NCBI RefSeq assembly: GCF_040115645.1
Contig: NC_089544.1
Coordinates: 4,650,001 to 4,714,000 of the forward strand
Origin: Euwallacea fornicatus
Lineage: Eukaryota; Arthropoda; Insecta; Coleoptera; Curculionidae
DNA: 64,000 nt
Reading direction: 5' to 3'
Position 1 is the stretch's first letter. Every line of letters begins with the position of its first letter. This document shows, piece after piece, positions 48,831 through 61,568 of the stretch. Position numbers and translations under genes: made by a program. Below the pieces are notes generated by a model. It had not been told where the DNA came from. It did not search any database and saw only the letters and a list, made by a program, of their open reading frames with translations.

Positions 48831-49257
48831 AGCTTCACGCATGAGGTCATTTACGGTTTCTTCTCCATTCTTCTTTGCATGTTAGCTTTGACCAATGAAG
48901 CCTGGTTCTGATATGACTAATATTCGCACATCTCCTTTAGCTTTGAATAAATCTCCAATAACTTGCTTGAAGAGGACCATGCTGTTTACCGTTACCGATG
49001 GGTAGTTTACCATTGACAATCATTTTATATACCTTGAGGTGACATAAGATGCTGGGTATACCCAGCGACCATCGTCATGGTCCAGTTTGGGTGTGAAATG
49101 TAGCGTTAAATTTGTTCAAAGTGTCAATTTCGTGTTTTCTCACATTGTAAAAGAGAATCTCTTCAGATTTGCTCTTGGGTGCTGCGATAACGTTCATTCC
49201 ATTCCACAATGAGCTATGAGTGAGAAAGGTAACTGTGAGGTCGCTTGAGCCAAGGAC
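48831..49257 (-). pseudogene. possible degraded protein-coding segment of unknown identity
   Basis: On the minus strand a frame of 60 codons from 49257 (GSSDLTVTFLTHSSLWNGMN, then APKSKSEEILFYNVRKHEID) ends at a stop at 49075-49077. The same frame continues with VNGKLPIGNGKQHGPLQASY to a stop at 48937. After one frame step it reads DLFKAKGDVRILVISEPGFI, and past a stop AKKNGEETVNDLMREA. The composition is protein-like and base composition rises here, unlike chance frames nearby. I do not recognise the family. It may be a decayed retroelement gene, a processed pseudogene or chance. Confidence 0.35.
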
Positions 49258-52200
49258 TAGCCAGAACTAACCCTAACTTCTTATAATAAGTCTAAGGAGA
49301 TCATTAATGCTATGTTTAACAAGGAAGATGCCGACAGTTATGGCAAAAACCAAACGTCACAGAACAGAACCGCCTGTTATTGTAGAGCTTAGAAATCTCC
49401 ATTAAAATGTCTCCTATCGCTTTGGAGGAGTTAATCAAATTTGCATTTGTAAAAATTGAATTCCCTGTATTTCTTCAAATTTTAAGACATAGTTTATGCG
49501 CCAGATAGTATTATTTATGAGATAGAACAGGTTGTTAGAATATGTACATTTACACCTGAACCACACTGTATATTTTACATATCCTGGTTCAAGTAGTTTG
49601 CTACGTTTCCGGAATGCTCTGTAGAGGCAATTAATTTCAGTTGGTTGCTAAAATTCATAAATACATTCACGTGTTTTCTATCGTAAATTCTTCTAGAGCT
49701 GCACCAGATCTCTGGAAAATATTTATTCACTGAATCTTTGATCTTTTGACGTTTAAGATTCTTAAAACTTATTCTTAAAACTTACTCTTAAAACATATTT
49801 ATAAAAACGTAATGAGCTCAAATATATTTTTGCAACCTTTGAGTGTTTGATGTAAGCCCTAGTAGTTAAAAAATCAGTCATTTCCCTATTAAAACTTTGG
49901 TGCAGCAAAAAACGAAGGGCAAATTGAGTGAAATTAAAATTGCGTGGTTTAAACAGAATCTGCGAGTTTTCAAGCAGGCGGGTAATCTCGTTATTGAGTC
50001 GGAAAAATAATGCAGATTTGCAGATTTTACAGTTTAATAAAATCATGTTTAAATTACTCTGTACCTACTCCGCGGGCTACGTTAAATGTACGTAATTACC
50101 TGGAGATACGGCAAGCTTACCGACATTGGGTTTCCCCATCCAACAACTTACTTAAATAAAATCGTAGTCTCCTTCCATTTGTCTGAATCCACGAGTGTGG
50201 CTCTTCAACATTTTATTGTGAAATTTTTAAAATCTGGAAACGTGCACTTTTCCGATTAGGGCGAACTGGGCGAACTCAAAAATCAGTTACGTGACCAACT
50301 TTGTGCAAATGTGAAATAAGAAAATCAAGCATGTCTTATTGAACTACAGTTAAAAAATCCTTCAATTTACACGCTGCAGATAAAAAATATTAATAATTAT
50401 CGTTATTAATGAAATTGTGTCTTTGTTTATAATTATGATTATTTTCTTGCGACCAGTGTCTATTGTAATGGAACTGTATACTCATTACATTTACAACTGA
50501 TTGATAATTAATTTGTCCACGTTGCTTCACGATTTGATTTGTTAGGAAATCTAAAATTTTTTTTTATAAGGTCGGTCTACAGGTAAATCAAAAACTGATG
50601 CTGAGTCGGCGAACCGCAAAGGACACAAAGGTTTCAATGTGTTTCCACCATCGCAGTTAGAGTTATAGTTGAGTAGGTTTTCACCCTTCAACTTCAAACT
50701 AAAAAAATTACTTTTCAAGCATTGTAATATGCGTAAAAGACTCCGAACTATTTTCTTCTCAAGGCGCTGATATGATCAAGGTTTTTCGTCTTAAAATGGA
50801 ATAAAATATTTTGTAAACAAAGAACATTTATGTTGGATACCACCAAAAATCAATTATGTATGGTTTGAAAGAACTGATTGTTTCATGGGATTTGTTCAGC
50901 CATGAAGTAAAATATGGGAAACAAAAAGCGTGCATGCATGTTTGGCCATTAAGTTTTAGTACGGTTTCAGGAACAAATTTCAAGTTGTAATTATGAAATT
51001 CTCATTGTAAGAAAATATGGAGTTATATAAGGCAGTTGGTGAATATAGGTAATCGAGGTAAATTTTGAAACGATGATTTTGTCGCAACATTTCGAATTTT
51101 TCTATTAATCAATAGACGAATTAAGTGGATTTTGTTCAATAGAATATCGGTAATGTGATAATTGCATTTAAGCATAGAGACCCAGTTTTTAAGGATCGAA
51201 TTCTATTCGGTTTGATTCCACATCTGTTACGTATACTGTTAATACCGCGTAAATGGTTTAGAAAAATAAAATAAAATGTTTACTTCGCAACTTGGTGAAA
51301 AGTGCCTTTACATTTATTTGAACACTTTTGAGAGCAAAGAAATATAATTTTTTTTGTTTCTTAATATATGTAGAACTTCTAAAGCTAAAAAAAAAATGCT
51401 AGAAAAACGAGGCGAAAGTGCGTTTGTTAAATTTTGGTTGAACATATTTTATCGTGTTTTTCATTACCTTTTGTAGGCGAATGTTGAATTTTTAATTCTC
51501 CAATCTTTGAAATTTTCACGAAAGTTTATTGCGCTAAATATATTTTTAGGAATTCAACAAAAAAATCTCAAGACATACACAAAATCAGACCAATTCGTGA
51601 TTTTTCATTTTTTTTTGCAAACATTGCAATTTTTTGCAAACAAAAAACTCGTACGGTGAAGATGAGACTGTGTCGCAGAAAAGATAATCAACCTTGAAGA
51701 TTTTACCAACCATTTTAAAAATTTAGGTTTTAAACACTAGTGCGTTTATGAACGCAAAATTTCAATTTAGCGTTTCAGAAGCGAACACAAGCGGTTGGGA
51801 AGTAAAATCAAAAACAAATGTGAAGTTTCAACGCGCTGTGTCAGGAAAGCGAAACCTTTGGCGGACCTACATGCATCTGAACTTTTCTTCATAAAATTAT
51901 TTAAATTATTACACTCTGAAGTTTGGGAAAGCAGTTTCCAAAATCCTCAAAAATTCCCACGCTATTTTTGTGTAAAAGTCCCATCGGCCATATTATCTCG
52001 TGTGATTATCTATTCCTGTTTTTGTAATAATTACACGTAAGTTTGATATTTGTCTCTTTTCAATCGAAATTGGACAAATGAAACTTGGGAGTTTAACAAG
52101 GTGGCCATTATACCACGTTGAATGGGTATAACTTTTTTGCTAATAAAGGCATAAACTCGGCTGGATGGGCAAAGTTGGAGAGCGTATGAGGATAAATTGC

Positions 52201-54105
52201 GGATTTTTACTTTTTTTGTACTTTACCGTATGTTTCTTGATTTTCTGAAGATTCTTTCTTTCAAAATTTCGTCGCTCTAAAAATCATCTCTTTTCCCGAG
52301 ATGTTAAAATTTACAGGTTCTTCGAAAATTTATTAGATCCCTGCGGACTATTCATTACTTGGCACTCATGCGCTTTTGTGAGTGCGATAAAACCTACAAA
52401 TTATTACACGATTGTTAATCAATGTTGATGATGAAGCAACATGAGTCGTTGCAAATGCTTCTTCATATGTCAATAAAATGCAGAACAGAACAAATCGCAT
52501 TCATGTGCTTTCCAAACGAGATAATTTAAACCGAGCACTTTTGTTAGTCACGTATTTCTGAAATAAAGAGAATAAATCTGAAGTAGAGCGCAGGATGACT
52601 TTTTAGTAATGAGCCTCGAGCTTCACATTGGCATGCAATTTACTTCGGATTTTAATAATTGCCAACGTAATGTACTTGCACGTTTTTTTCTTCGGTTCCT
52701 AGTCTGCCTTTCTTATGTTCTTTCATTGTCCTCGGGCTATACGTACACAGACCATCGACTTCACCTTAAATCCGTATTTTGTAAAGCAAATATCTCGCGC
52801 TCTTGTCTTCTTTTTCTTTAGGCTTTTTCAGGGTCTTCTATTACACAATGTCCAACAGCCAAAGCAATTCTTTTAAGTGGCCTCATGCACTTGCCATTTA
52901 AATTAGATACCTGTCAATAATCAGATTATATTTAAATAAAACGTATGCAATAATCCGGAATAAAGGAATAAACAGGGCCTATAAAATAAATAAAAGATCT
53001 CCGTGAACTCGCAACTTTGTACACTCCACGGTTGGCTTATCCTCATATCAAACGATTTGCACCGATGTTTTCCACACTGCAGGGAGAAGACCCATACCGC
53101 CAACGATTCAAATCTTTTGGAAACTATAAATGAAAGCGCCATAAATTTTCAAGTGCCCTTTCTCCTCTTTGGATTCGTTTAATACAGGATTACATTCTTA
53201 AGTTATTTTTTGTATTATGTATTTCGAATAATAAATTAAATTGTGAGAGGTTTCAACAACTACTTACAAATTCCAAGCTATCACTTCATGTGGGTAGTTG
53301 ACTTTCCTTACGTACCTGAAAAATGGAAATTATACGAAATTAATTGACAGATATTGAAATATGAAATTGCTATTGGTTACATATTAATTCGAATTATGTA
53401 GATACCCGGTGAGTGTCTCAATTTTTATATCCGAAATGCCACAGGAATTTTCTGTATACGTCGAGTAAAAATAAAGATGTCTTCCTTTAGCTCTTTAGTG
53501 ATCTTACGTCTCTGCGTTAAGACTCGTAATAAATCTTAATAACACAATTTTGTGAGCAGTCTCAATTTCGAAATGTGTCTTAATAAAATTTTGCAGATTT
53601 ACGTCTTGATTGAAGATAAACCACTTTGTTGAAAGCCTGTTTGAAATCACTTAACGCCTTGTGAAATTTTCATGAAATTATGTTCCATCAATTCACTAAA
53701 CCACGTATAAATGCAATTGCATATGAAGTATTTTCATTCCAGTCAAAGAAAATAGTACTGAATATTTTTCTAATGAAAAATTTATGCACTTTTTTGTTAA
53801 ATGAAGGCCTTTAAACCTTGAGAGAGAAGACTTTTTTTTGTGGATGATAAATAACCAATATTCTATAAATTAATAAACAGCGATTATGATTTAATTTTAA
53901 CTAATATGAATAATTTGACTGATCAGGAAAGTCTTGGAATAGCTCACAAGGAGGAATTTTTCTCTTAATCGAAAATATTATTAAAATTGTATAGAAACTT
54001 TAGAAAACACTAAAACAAAGAAAAATCCTTACTCTGTAAAAGAAATGAGAGATGATTCCTTTGAGAGATTTTTAAGGAGCTGAAAAAAATGACATGTTCT
54101 ATATA
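49258..54105. other. unassigned AT-rich DNA
   Basis: No gene or element end is recognised. Frames such as 49762-50046, 51795-52040, 52609-52821 and 52921-53142 have no motif. Confidence 0.4.
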
Positions 54106-54926
54106 CAGCCTCACAAAAGTATATATACGTAGAAGATCAAAAGAACCGTATAAATTCATTAACAATTGAAGGAAATATTTTTCATGAAATTGCTAGAACA
54201 CATGAAATATTGTTTTTAGTTACACATTTTTTGACGTAACAGACATGTATACAGGGTTACTCACGTAGAGAATAAATGTACTTTTCAATTTTTTTTCTTA
54301 TGGAACCCCATGTATATTATGACGTTTTTGAGTTTTTTGAGAAATTCTGAACATATTTCATGTTACATACCCATGTCTAAATTAATCAATACAAATTACT
54401 ATAATCTAATGCATTAAATGTTCGAACTGTGCCTCGTTGACTTCCTGACGATGGGAAAGCCGCCATTCAAATTCCTCAAGAATATTTTTTTTATCATTTG
54501 AAGAAGTATTTCCTCAGCTTATTTAAAAAAACATCGTATGTTTGAGATAACCCCATAAAAACTCAATATAGGGGAGGTCAGGCGGTCTAACGGACCACTC
54601 AAATTGCCCTCTTCATCCAATCCATCAATTGTATTACCGTTATTATTATTAATATATGGATATGTTACATGACATTTGTTCAGAATTTCTCAAACAACTC
54701 AAAAATTTCATAATGTACATGCGGTTTCATAGGTAAAAAATGAGGAGGTATATTAATCGTTACATGGGTAACCCTGTATACATATCCGCTGTGTCAAAAA
54801 ATGCACAACTAAAAACAATATTTGACGTGTTCTAGCCTTTTCGTGAAAAGTATTTCCTTCAATTTCTTACGAATTTACGCGAGAATTTTTGTCCATTATG
54901 TATATTTACACGCGTTTTGTAATCAT
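54106..54926 (-). mobile_element. nested element: family C MITE inside a Tc1-like palindrome, copy 2
   Basis: The outer tip CAGCCTCACAAAAGTATATA at 54106, preceded by TA, resembles Tc1-like ends. The outer arms 54106-54249 and 54777 to about 54926 are inverted repeats (GCTAGAACAC, TTTTTAGTT and TTGAAGGAAATA strings in both). Between them lies 54252-54776, an element with its own tips CAGGGTTACTCACGTA and CAGGGTTACCCATGTA, TA on both sides, and inverted repeats of about 125 bp. The same nesting is found at 32735-33515. Confidence 0.75.
54406..54640 (-). pseudogene. D41D-type transposase C-terminal fragment (family C copy 2)
   Basis: The minus strand reads RGQFEWSVRPPDLPYIEFLW, then after frame breaks EFEWRLSHRQEVNEAQFEHL, MH and a stop at 54406-54408. 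The position of the third catalytic Asp is Glu here (YIE), while copy 1 has Asp. The rest of the protein is missing. Confidence 0.7.
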
Positions 54927-57900
54927 TTTGATCACCAAATTTAAGATCATTGTTTGGGCAGCACCTACGGCATTCCTCAGAAATACGTTTCAGTTTGGGA
55001 AAAAAAAAGTCCCAAATGAATTTTTAAGAATGGACGATATGTCCTACACAAACCGCTGGTGGTAACAGTGTTCTTCTCTTCCTCGAAACATTTCAGCCTT
55101 TTCCGGGAAAATTTATCCACAGTATTTCGCTATCTAGACGCGAAGACACACATGGCCCATCCAGTTTCGGGAATATACGCATGCTGAACGTCCTCAGCCA
55201 CGCAAAATATATTATTTTTGATGCTTTCCAGACGCACATTAATTTAATTCCCCATAGGAGGCACGCGAGCCTAAATATGCATAATTTGTGGTTTCTTTAG
55301 GCTTTATTACTCCAGTCTGCCAGTTTGGGTTATTTTATTTCAGCGTTTTCTGCGTATGATGAATGTTTTATGGGAAAAAATTTGTCGCTACTGTGGAAGA
55401 TTTTCAAAATTGGATTCTATAAAATTTTAAGGTACCTGGAAAAGTATGTAAATTTCAGCGAACCAAAAACGCCAAAAAGTGCTAGTTTCCTAATGTCAGT
55501 AAAACAATTGATGGAAAAAAGTTACTACAACAGAAACAATTTATATGGTATGAAAGATTATCAACAAAATTCATTCACTACGTTGATTAATGATTAACCC
55601 TGTCAAAAATAATAACCGTGTGTAACACAATAGAGCGATATTTACGTGAGGATTTGAAACAACCTTTAACATGCAAATAACACCCACATGTATGAAAATG
55701 ATGTTTATACATTATTATATGGCTTTATCTATATTATTATTGTGGCTACAACATGTGTTAGATCCCTAAAAGGACCACTCCTTTACCTGTATATGCGTAT
55801 GGTAATGCCTCATGGTGGGTGAGATGAATGAGAGCCATTGTTTCCCAAAGAAACAACTAATAATATTTCAATTACGATTTCTATTTGTGAAATATGAGAT
55901 AAATGTCGGATGCAAGTAGCAGGAAATGAATATTACGTAAAATTTCGGCAAGTAAATAGCACAGAGAGTTTTTGTTCATTGCGAATCACATAGAAGATCA
56001 AATCACGTCCGCCGAGAATGGCCGCTGGCAGCATTTCTTTCAAATTCACATGGATGGCTAAATGGTGGTCTTAATAACGGATCGAAATCGTACTCGAGTA
56101 CGTTAATAGTACCGATAAATAATCGACGTTGCATCCCGAGGTCATTATCATTTGTAAGCTGGAAAACGTACAACTTCATTAATTAGTAGGAATAAACCAT
56201 TCTTTTGGACGGTCGGGATTGTTCACTAGGCCGGTTTCAGATCGAATCTGCTTTACAGCACTTACATGGCCATTTGAAAACTAACTTCTTCAAATTATCT
56301 GCAGGGAAAATTTTTTAAGGACCTGAAGATATAAACAAAAGACGTCTACGTGTGTATTCAATTTTATTTATTTGGGGTGCTCCCTCTTGTCCAGCACTGC
56401 CGCTGGAAGCAGCGAAAGCGATAATTTTATTTTTATAAAAGAAATTTTCAAGATATTTTTACTGTCAATAAAAACCTCGAATTTCGGAAAAAAGGTGTTC
56501 CGTTTGAAAAAGGAAGTTGACGCCACATGACAGGTGAAGATGACCCTGGGAAAACGAGTGACAGCATAAACGTTGAGCACCTAAAATTAAAAAGCTGTTA
56601 TTCGAACATGTTTTTTTGTATTTCTCCTCGACTTCGAGACATCAGCTTCTACCATTTATCTGGACTCACCTGGTATTAAGGTGCAAACATAGTGATAGTA
56701 AGCTAAATAACCGACCGAATTGTGAACACATATGTTTTTTTTTTTTTTTAATTATGTTTTAGTCACTTCGATCTCACTAGATCATAGTGCCGCGGCTAAT
56801 TGAATTTTCTGTAAGACATCACGGCCATGTTACTTTAAACCAAGTTTTTGAACCAAATTTGTTGTTATTGTCCTTCAAAAATACGGGTGGATGGTTTGGG
56901 TCGACAGTTTTTATTCCCTGAAGTGAAGCCCTTTTCCCTTAACGACCCCAACTTGCCATCACGTAATATTAAGTCGACTGAAACTTGGGAATCCCTTTTC
57001 TGTCTTTTAAAGATATTAGAGAAAACTGTATTTCAACTATCAAATCTCGATTATTGGCCGATTACCGCATCTCTTGGAGAATAGAGGAATTGCTCCAAAC
57101 AATTGTAAAACTCTGTGGCAGTAATACTTTTGGTCTTTTTAGCTTTTTATTAAAAAAAAAAAGAAAAGTTTTCAACGTTCAGGTTGAAGAAAAGATGTAG
57201 GTATTACTTTAGTAGAAGGTGTTATTAAGAGATATTCACAGGGGATTATGCACTGGAATAAATTAAAAAAACACCTGATTAGATCTCCCAATTCGTGGTG
57301 CAAAAATACAGAAACCAAATCAAACGATTACGATTACCTTGAGGAGGCAGGCATATAGCCTTATAAAAAATATCGCATTTGTGGTTTGTGTAATTAAAAA
57401 TTGAATTTCTACGACTACAATGCATAAAATTTATCATTTATTTTGTCCTTGTTTTGCGGTAATTGCGAATAACGTTGCACTGCAAGAAAATAAAAATAAT
57501 TAACACGTGATGCACACATCGCGGATTTTTGTTTTTTCAATGTGCACGAATGATGTACCAATTAGAAGTCTTAGAGGCAGGAGCTCCAATTTTATCGAAC
57601 AAAGCGCAGTCTTACCCAATGGGTTGAGAAGTAGTCTATTCCTACGCCATCGCATGATAATGATCCTATATACAATATACCACCTGTTCGGAAAAAAATA
57701 ACTCAAAGAAAGGCAGCCGCAACCGGTTTCCATCAGCGTGTAATTAATATCTTATCTGCTGTAGTAATGCACAAATCAATCTTTTATTGGTTGATTAATT
57801 AACCTGTATCAAAAAATGCTTTCCGCGAGTCGTGGTCGATATACAAAAGCTGCCGGTATGATTACGGTTTTGATAGTTCCTTTGTTTTTAAGTCAGCACA

Positions 57901-59303
57901 TTGATCTTTAATAAACCGTGTTCAGGTCTTATTATGCCAGTCTTCCATCATTGATGATTATGTCATGTCTAGGAACACTGCACGGGGAATACACTGTGAT
58001 CTTTTACCGGGTACTCCAGTGTTATCCCGACTTCAATGGATTTCTATCATCGAATTGCGATTCGCGATCTTGTCGAAGGCCTTATCCTCTCGATAAATGA
58101 ATCGTTTCTAAAAATAATGCGAATACTTCGAGATTGGCTCTTTCCTCCATGTTGTTTTTACCACTTCTATCTCTTTAAAACCGATTTAGTATATGCCACT
58201 AATAGCCTTCCTGCGCCTACCTGCTATCGGTTGCATTATTCCACCAATAAAAAATACAATATTAAAACACAGACCCGGTAAGATGCCCCTAAATGTAGTC
58301 TGTCTTAGGTGATTCCTCTTAACTTGGTCCCAATATCGCCCCATCGGCATTTCCGCAATTGCTCAGCATACTTACTAAACTATGTTCGGTAACTGGTCTT
58401 CGGATAACTAGACGTAGAAAAACCGCACCTGAACCAGCTAGCCTCAAGTGACATTTAAATTAGAGTCCGACCCTGGGTGCGATCTGGGCAGACGGTAAAG
58501 TAACATTAACTAATTTTACCAAATGACAAAGCGAAATACCTGAACGGTATTTGGCCTTTCAATATGTATACTGGCCAAAGGAATCGGTATAATAAGATTA
58601 TGGGGTTATTTTGATACTGTCGCTTTGGCGAAAAATTAGATTTTGTTTTCTTCAGCTTCCGCTTGGTTTTCTATTTCATTTTTACTTCAATTCACCGCAA
58701 AATTGGTAGTCCACACACGTGAATCGCTCATCGAGCGATCTCGGGTTGCCCGGAAGCAGTGGGCTGAAAGTGCTATTAGTTACCTGCTGCCTGCTGAAAT
58801 GAACCAACAAAGAAATACGTGACAAAAAAATATTTAAAAAAATCGATATAAACTGATAAGCAAGACAATGCTCGCGGACGCAAGAGTAAATACCTCACAG
58901 ATTTTGGCCGCAATTTGTGCACACCACTTATCAGCACTCTTCATCGTTCTTCCCACACATCATAACGTATGTATAATCATCGTGCGATTCTTTACACGAT
59001 TTGAGACACTCTTGGGCCGCCCAAAAACAATGGCTCGAACTTATTAGGCTAATGACCGCCTTCTGATGTTCCTATTGTCTTTAACGATATCTCTTTCACC
59101 TTTTTGTTTCACCTTGTAGTACGGTACTTAAGTGGCTTAATAGATCAACGGTATTCGATGCGATAAAAAGAAGATGATATTTTTTAGTTTAGACCGTTTT
59201 GTCATTTCAATTAATTTAAATCCCCCATTCGAGTCTTGAATCAGGTTAAAAGGTCAGAGACTTATTATCTTCAGGGAGCGCTTTAGGACCGAAAATTCCA
59301 GTA
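54927..59303. other. unassigned DNA
   Basis: No gene recognised. The frames 55325-55597, 56848-57084 and 56985-57200 are open but without motif. A 15-base poly-T lies at 56735-56749. Confidence 0.4.
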
Positions 59304-59340
59304 GTGTCGGTGACCGTCAAGTCTCTCAATTTGGTACCCT

Positions 59341-59384
59341 ACGCAAAAACGGGTATATCTATGGAGATATACCCGTTTTTACGT
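59341..59384. repeat. near-perfect 20-bp hairpin
   Basis: AAAAACGGGTATATCT at 59345-59360 is followed by the loop ATGG and its exact reverse complement at 59365-59380. Three further pairs extend the stem to 59341-59384 with one mismatch. At 44 nt it is short for a microRNA precursor. It may be a young palindrome or the relic of a hairpin-forming repeat. Confidence 0.8.
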
Positions 59385-59809
59385 TTGTTCAACATATTAA
59401 GTTCGCTATGGCACCTCAAGAAAAATGTTGAAAATTTCTTCCGCAGTCCTCCAACGCCTAAACAAGCAACTTCGATAGATAATGCACGCATTAGTAGCCT
59501 GGGGTGATCAACCCACAACCGAATTTTTCAGTTACGGAGCTGAAAATCTGCATCAAGTCCGCAAGAATCATTTAACCACGTTATTAGGAATCGCAATCGC
59601 ATTCAATGTGTGGGATGATCTATTGAAACTGAAAAAAGTTACGTCTATGCATACGCGTTGAGGAAGATTTACGGCATCATGCAGATTTGCCTTCTTTTGT
59701 CTCGTAATTAAATTTCTAACGGCATTCGTTTGTTTCGATTGCTGTAAATTAATTTAATTGGCTAATGTGATTTGAATTTGTTAGTGTTATCCTTCAGGGT
59801 GAAAGATGC

Positions 59810-60010
59810 CCATGAACAGCCTGTACCGTATTCCTCTTTAATAGATATCATTGGTTAGAGGAAGAGGAATTTCGCAGTGTTTTAGACATTTTAGATATTC
59901 GCGTTCCGCACATTTTATTTCACTTTATTTCACTGCTCATGTTCGTTTTTCTACTAATTTTTTCGGGGTTTCGAAGCTGGAGACAGATTTTTAACCGAAA
60001 CATTAATAGG
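59810..60010 (+). repeat. Penelope-like 3' tail, second copy
   Basis: AGAGGAAGAGGAATTTCGCA and GTGTTTTAGACATTTTAGAT parallel 41200-41245. A TTTTTCTACTAATTTTTTC string then parallels 41310-41330. The tail ends with a GAAG...CCGAAAC string at about 59970-60001, a type of ending I associate with such elements. No coding part is left except perhaps a few codons before 59860. Confidence 0.45.
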
Positions 60011-60019
60011 ACTTTTTGT

Positions 60020-60430
60020 CCAAGTTCATAGTACGCACCATTTTGGTTATAGCTGTATCGAATTTTTAAGTGTTATGCTCTGTTATTTTTCACAAATTGT
60101 TGCAGCCCTGGAAAAAATGTCGCATACGTTTTGCACAAAATAAGCGTTTTCACCAAAAATCGATACCATTTCGTGCTCGTTGGATAACACAGTGTTTTCT
60201 ACTTCGCAATCAAAATCACAGCTTTACCGCACTATTTTGACCCCAAAAGACTATCGAAACGAATGTCTTTTCAAGACGCTTTCTTTTAAATTTATTCCTT
60301 GATGTTGGTAGTACCGATTACTAATTATTGATGATACTATTCTCTCGAACGTAGAAGAACTGAACTTCACCATTTTAGAATTAAATTCATTGGCCTTTTA
60401 GTCTATTAATTATTTTAATTAATATAAATA
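60020..60430. other. unassigned DNA
   Basis: AT-rich, without recognisable feature. Confidence 0.4.
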
Positions 60431-60432
60431 TA

Positions 60433-61566
60433 TAGGGTGTCGGTGTTTTCATACCAAGATTCTAACCACGTATTCTACGCACAAAATTAATAATTTTGCT
60501 ATATTAACTATATTTGACAAATGCTTTGTTAAGAAAATACAAGATGTTGAAATTTTATATTTTTTTAAATTTATTTTCTATAGCTTAACTCTTGGAGATA
60601 TTTAGCTCAAATTTGGAGCAGAAGTTAATAGAATAACTAGACGGATGTCCTTCGCATTACTCCCCGATGATGGGGAACTGACTAAATACAAACTATCCAC
60701 AGGGTGGGTAGGTTGCAGAGGACCAATTGCTTAGCCTCCTCGATCGCGCCATCTAACACCTCTAGACTTTTATGTTTGGGGGTTTATGAAGGAAAATGTA
60801 TAGGCGAAATTCTCAAAAAAAGCTTATAAAACAAATAAGAAATTCTGCGCTACGAATAAATGTTCACAATTTTCGAAATTTTGGCGGTCTTTATGACGAC
60901 GTTCGAATTTATGTGTAGAACGTAATAGCGATTATTTTAAACAATTTCTGCAATAATTATTATTTAATAATTATTTAAATTATTTTGTCACCCAGTAAAT
61001 GATCGCTGTCCAATTTATTCTGTATTTGAAGTTACTGTTGTCCTGTTATCTACTATTGCTGCCAGTAGAACGTCAGAAATTTCAGAAACCAACTTCACTT
61101 ACTCGATGAAAAAAGGAACACGAGTTACTTCACCGTTCTGCAAATAACTGAAAAATTATGACAGATACTAAAGTGGGCAAAACACGTAAAAGTTTCTAAA
61201 TTAAACAGGCAATTCATATTTGTTAAATTAAATATTGCACACTGCACCACAAAAGAGTTTCGGGCTATTCGGTGGGTCATAACCGCTAAAAATATCACCC
61301 TGTAGATTTTCACAATTATACAGTATCATCTAATTATGTAGGCCTAAAAAGTAACTTACGCTAACTATTTGAATTAAACATTTCAAAAACTTTGAGAGTT
61401 ATAAAAGATAAATTGGAAAAAATATTAAATTTCAACACCCTGTGTTTCCTTCATCAAGCATTTTCCGAATATGGTTTTTTATGTAGAAGACTAATGTTAT
61501 TTTTGTGCGTGTTCGAGATGTAGAATACGAGATTAAAATCCTACTACCGAAAACCCTGACACCCTG
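60433..61566 (+). mobile_element. family A deletion-derivative transposon, copy 2
   Basis: The left tip TAGGGTGTCGGTG and the right tip CAGGGTGTCAGGG (other strand) are flanked by TA at 60431-60432 and 61567-61568. The inverted repeats, about 200 bp, match those of 2447-3693. Inner end-like motifs lie at 60540 and 61442. A further CACCCTG string at about 61297 may be another buried end. The body has the same transposase C-terminal fragment as copy 1, now on the plus strand. Confidence 0.8.
60690..60960 (+). pseudogene. D41D-type transposase C-terminal fragment (family A copy 2)
   Basis: The plus strand reads KLSTGWVGCRGPIA, a stop (TAG for the expected Trp), PPRSRHLTPLDFYVWGFMKE, NV and, after decay, RRSNLCVERNSDYFKQFLQ with a stop. 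The third catalytic Asp (TPLD) is retained, unlike in copy 1. The start of the fragment lies at the same junction with the inverted repeat as in copy 1. Confidence 0.75.
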
Positions 61567-61568
61567 TA

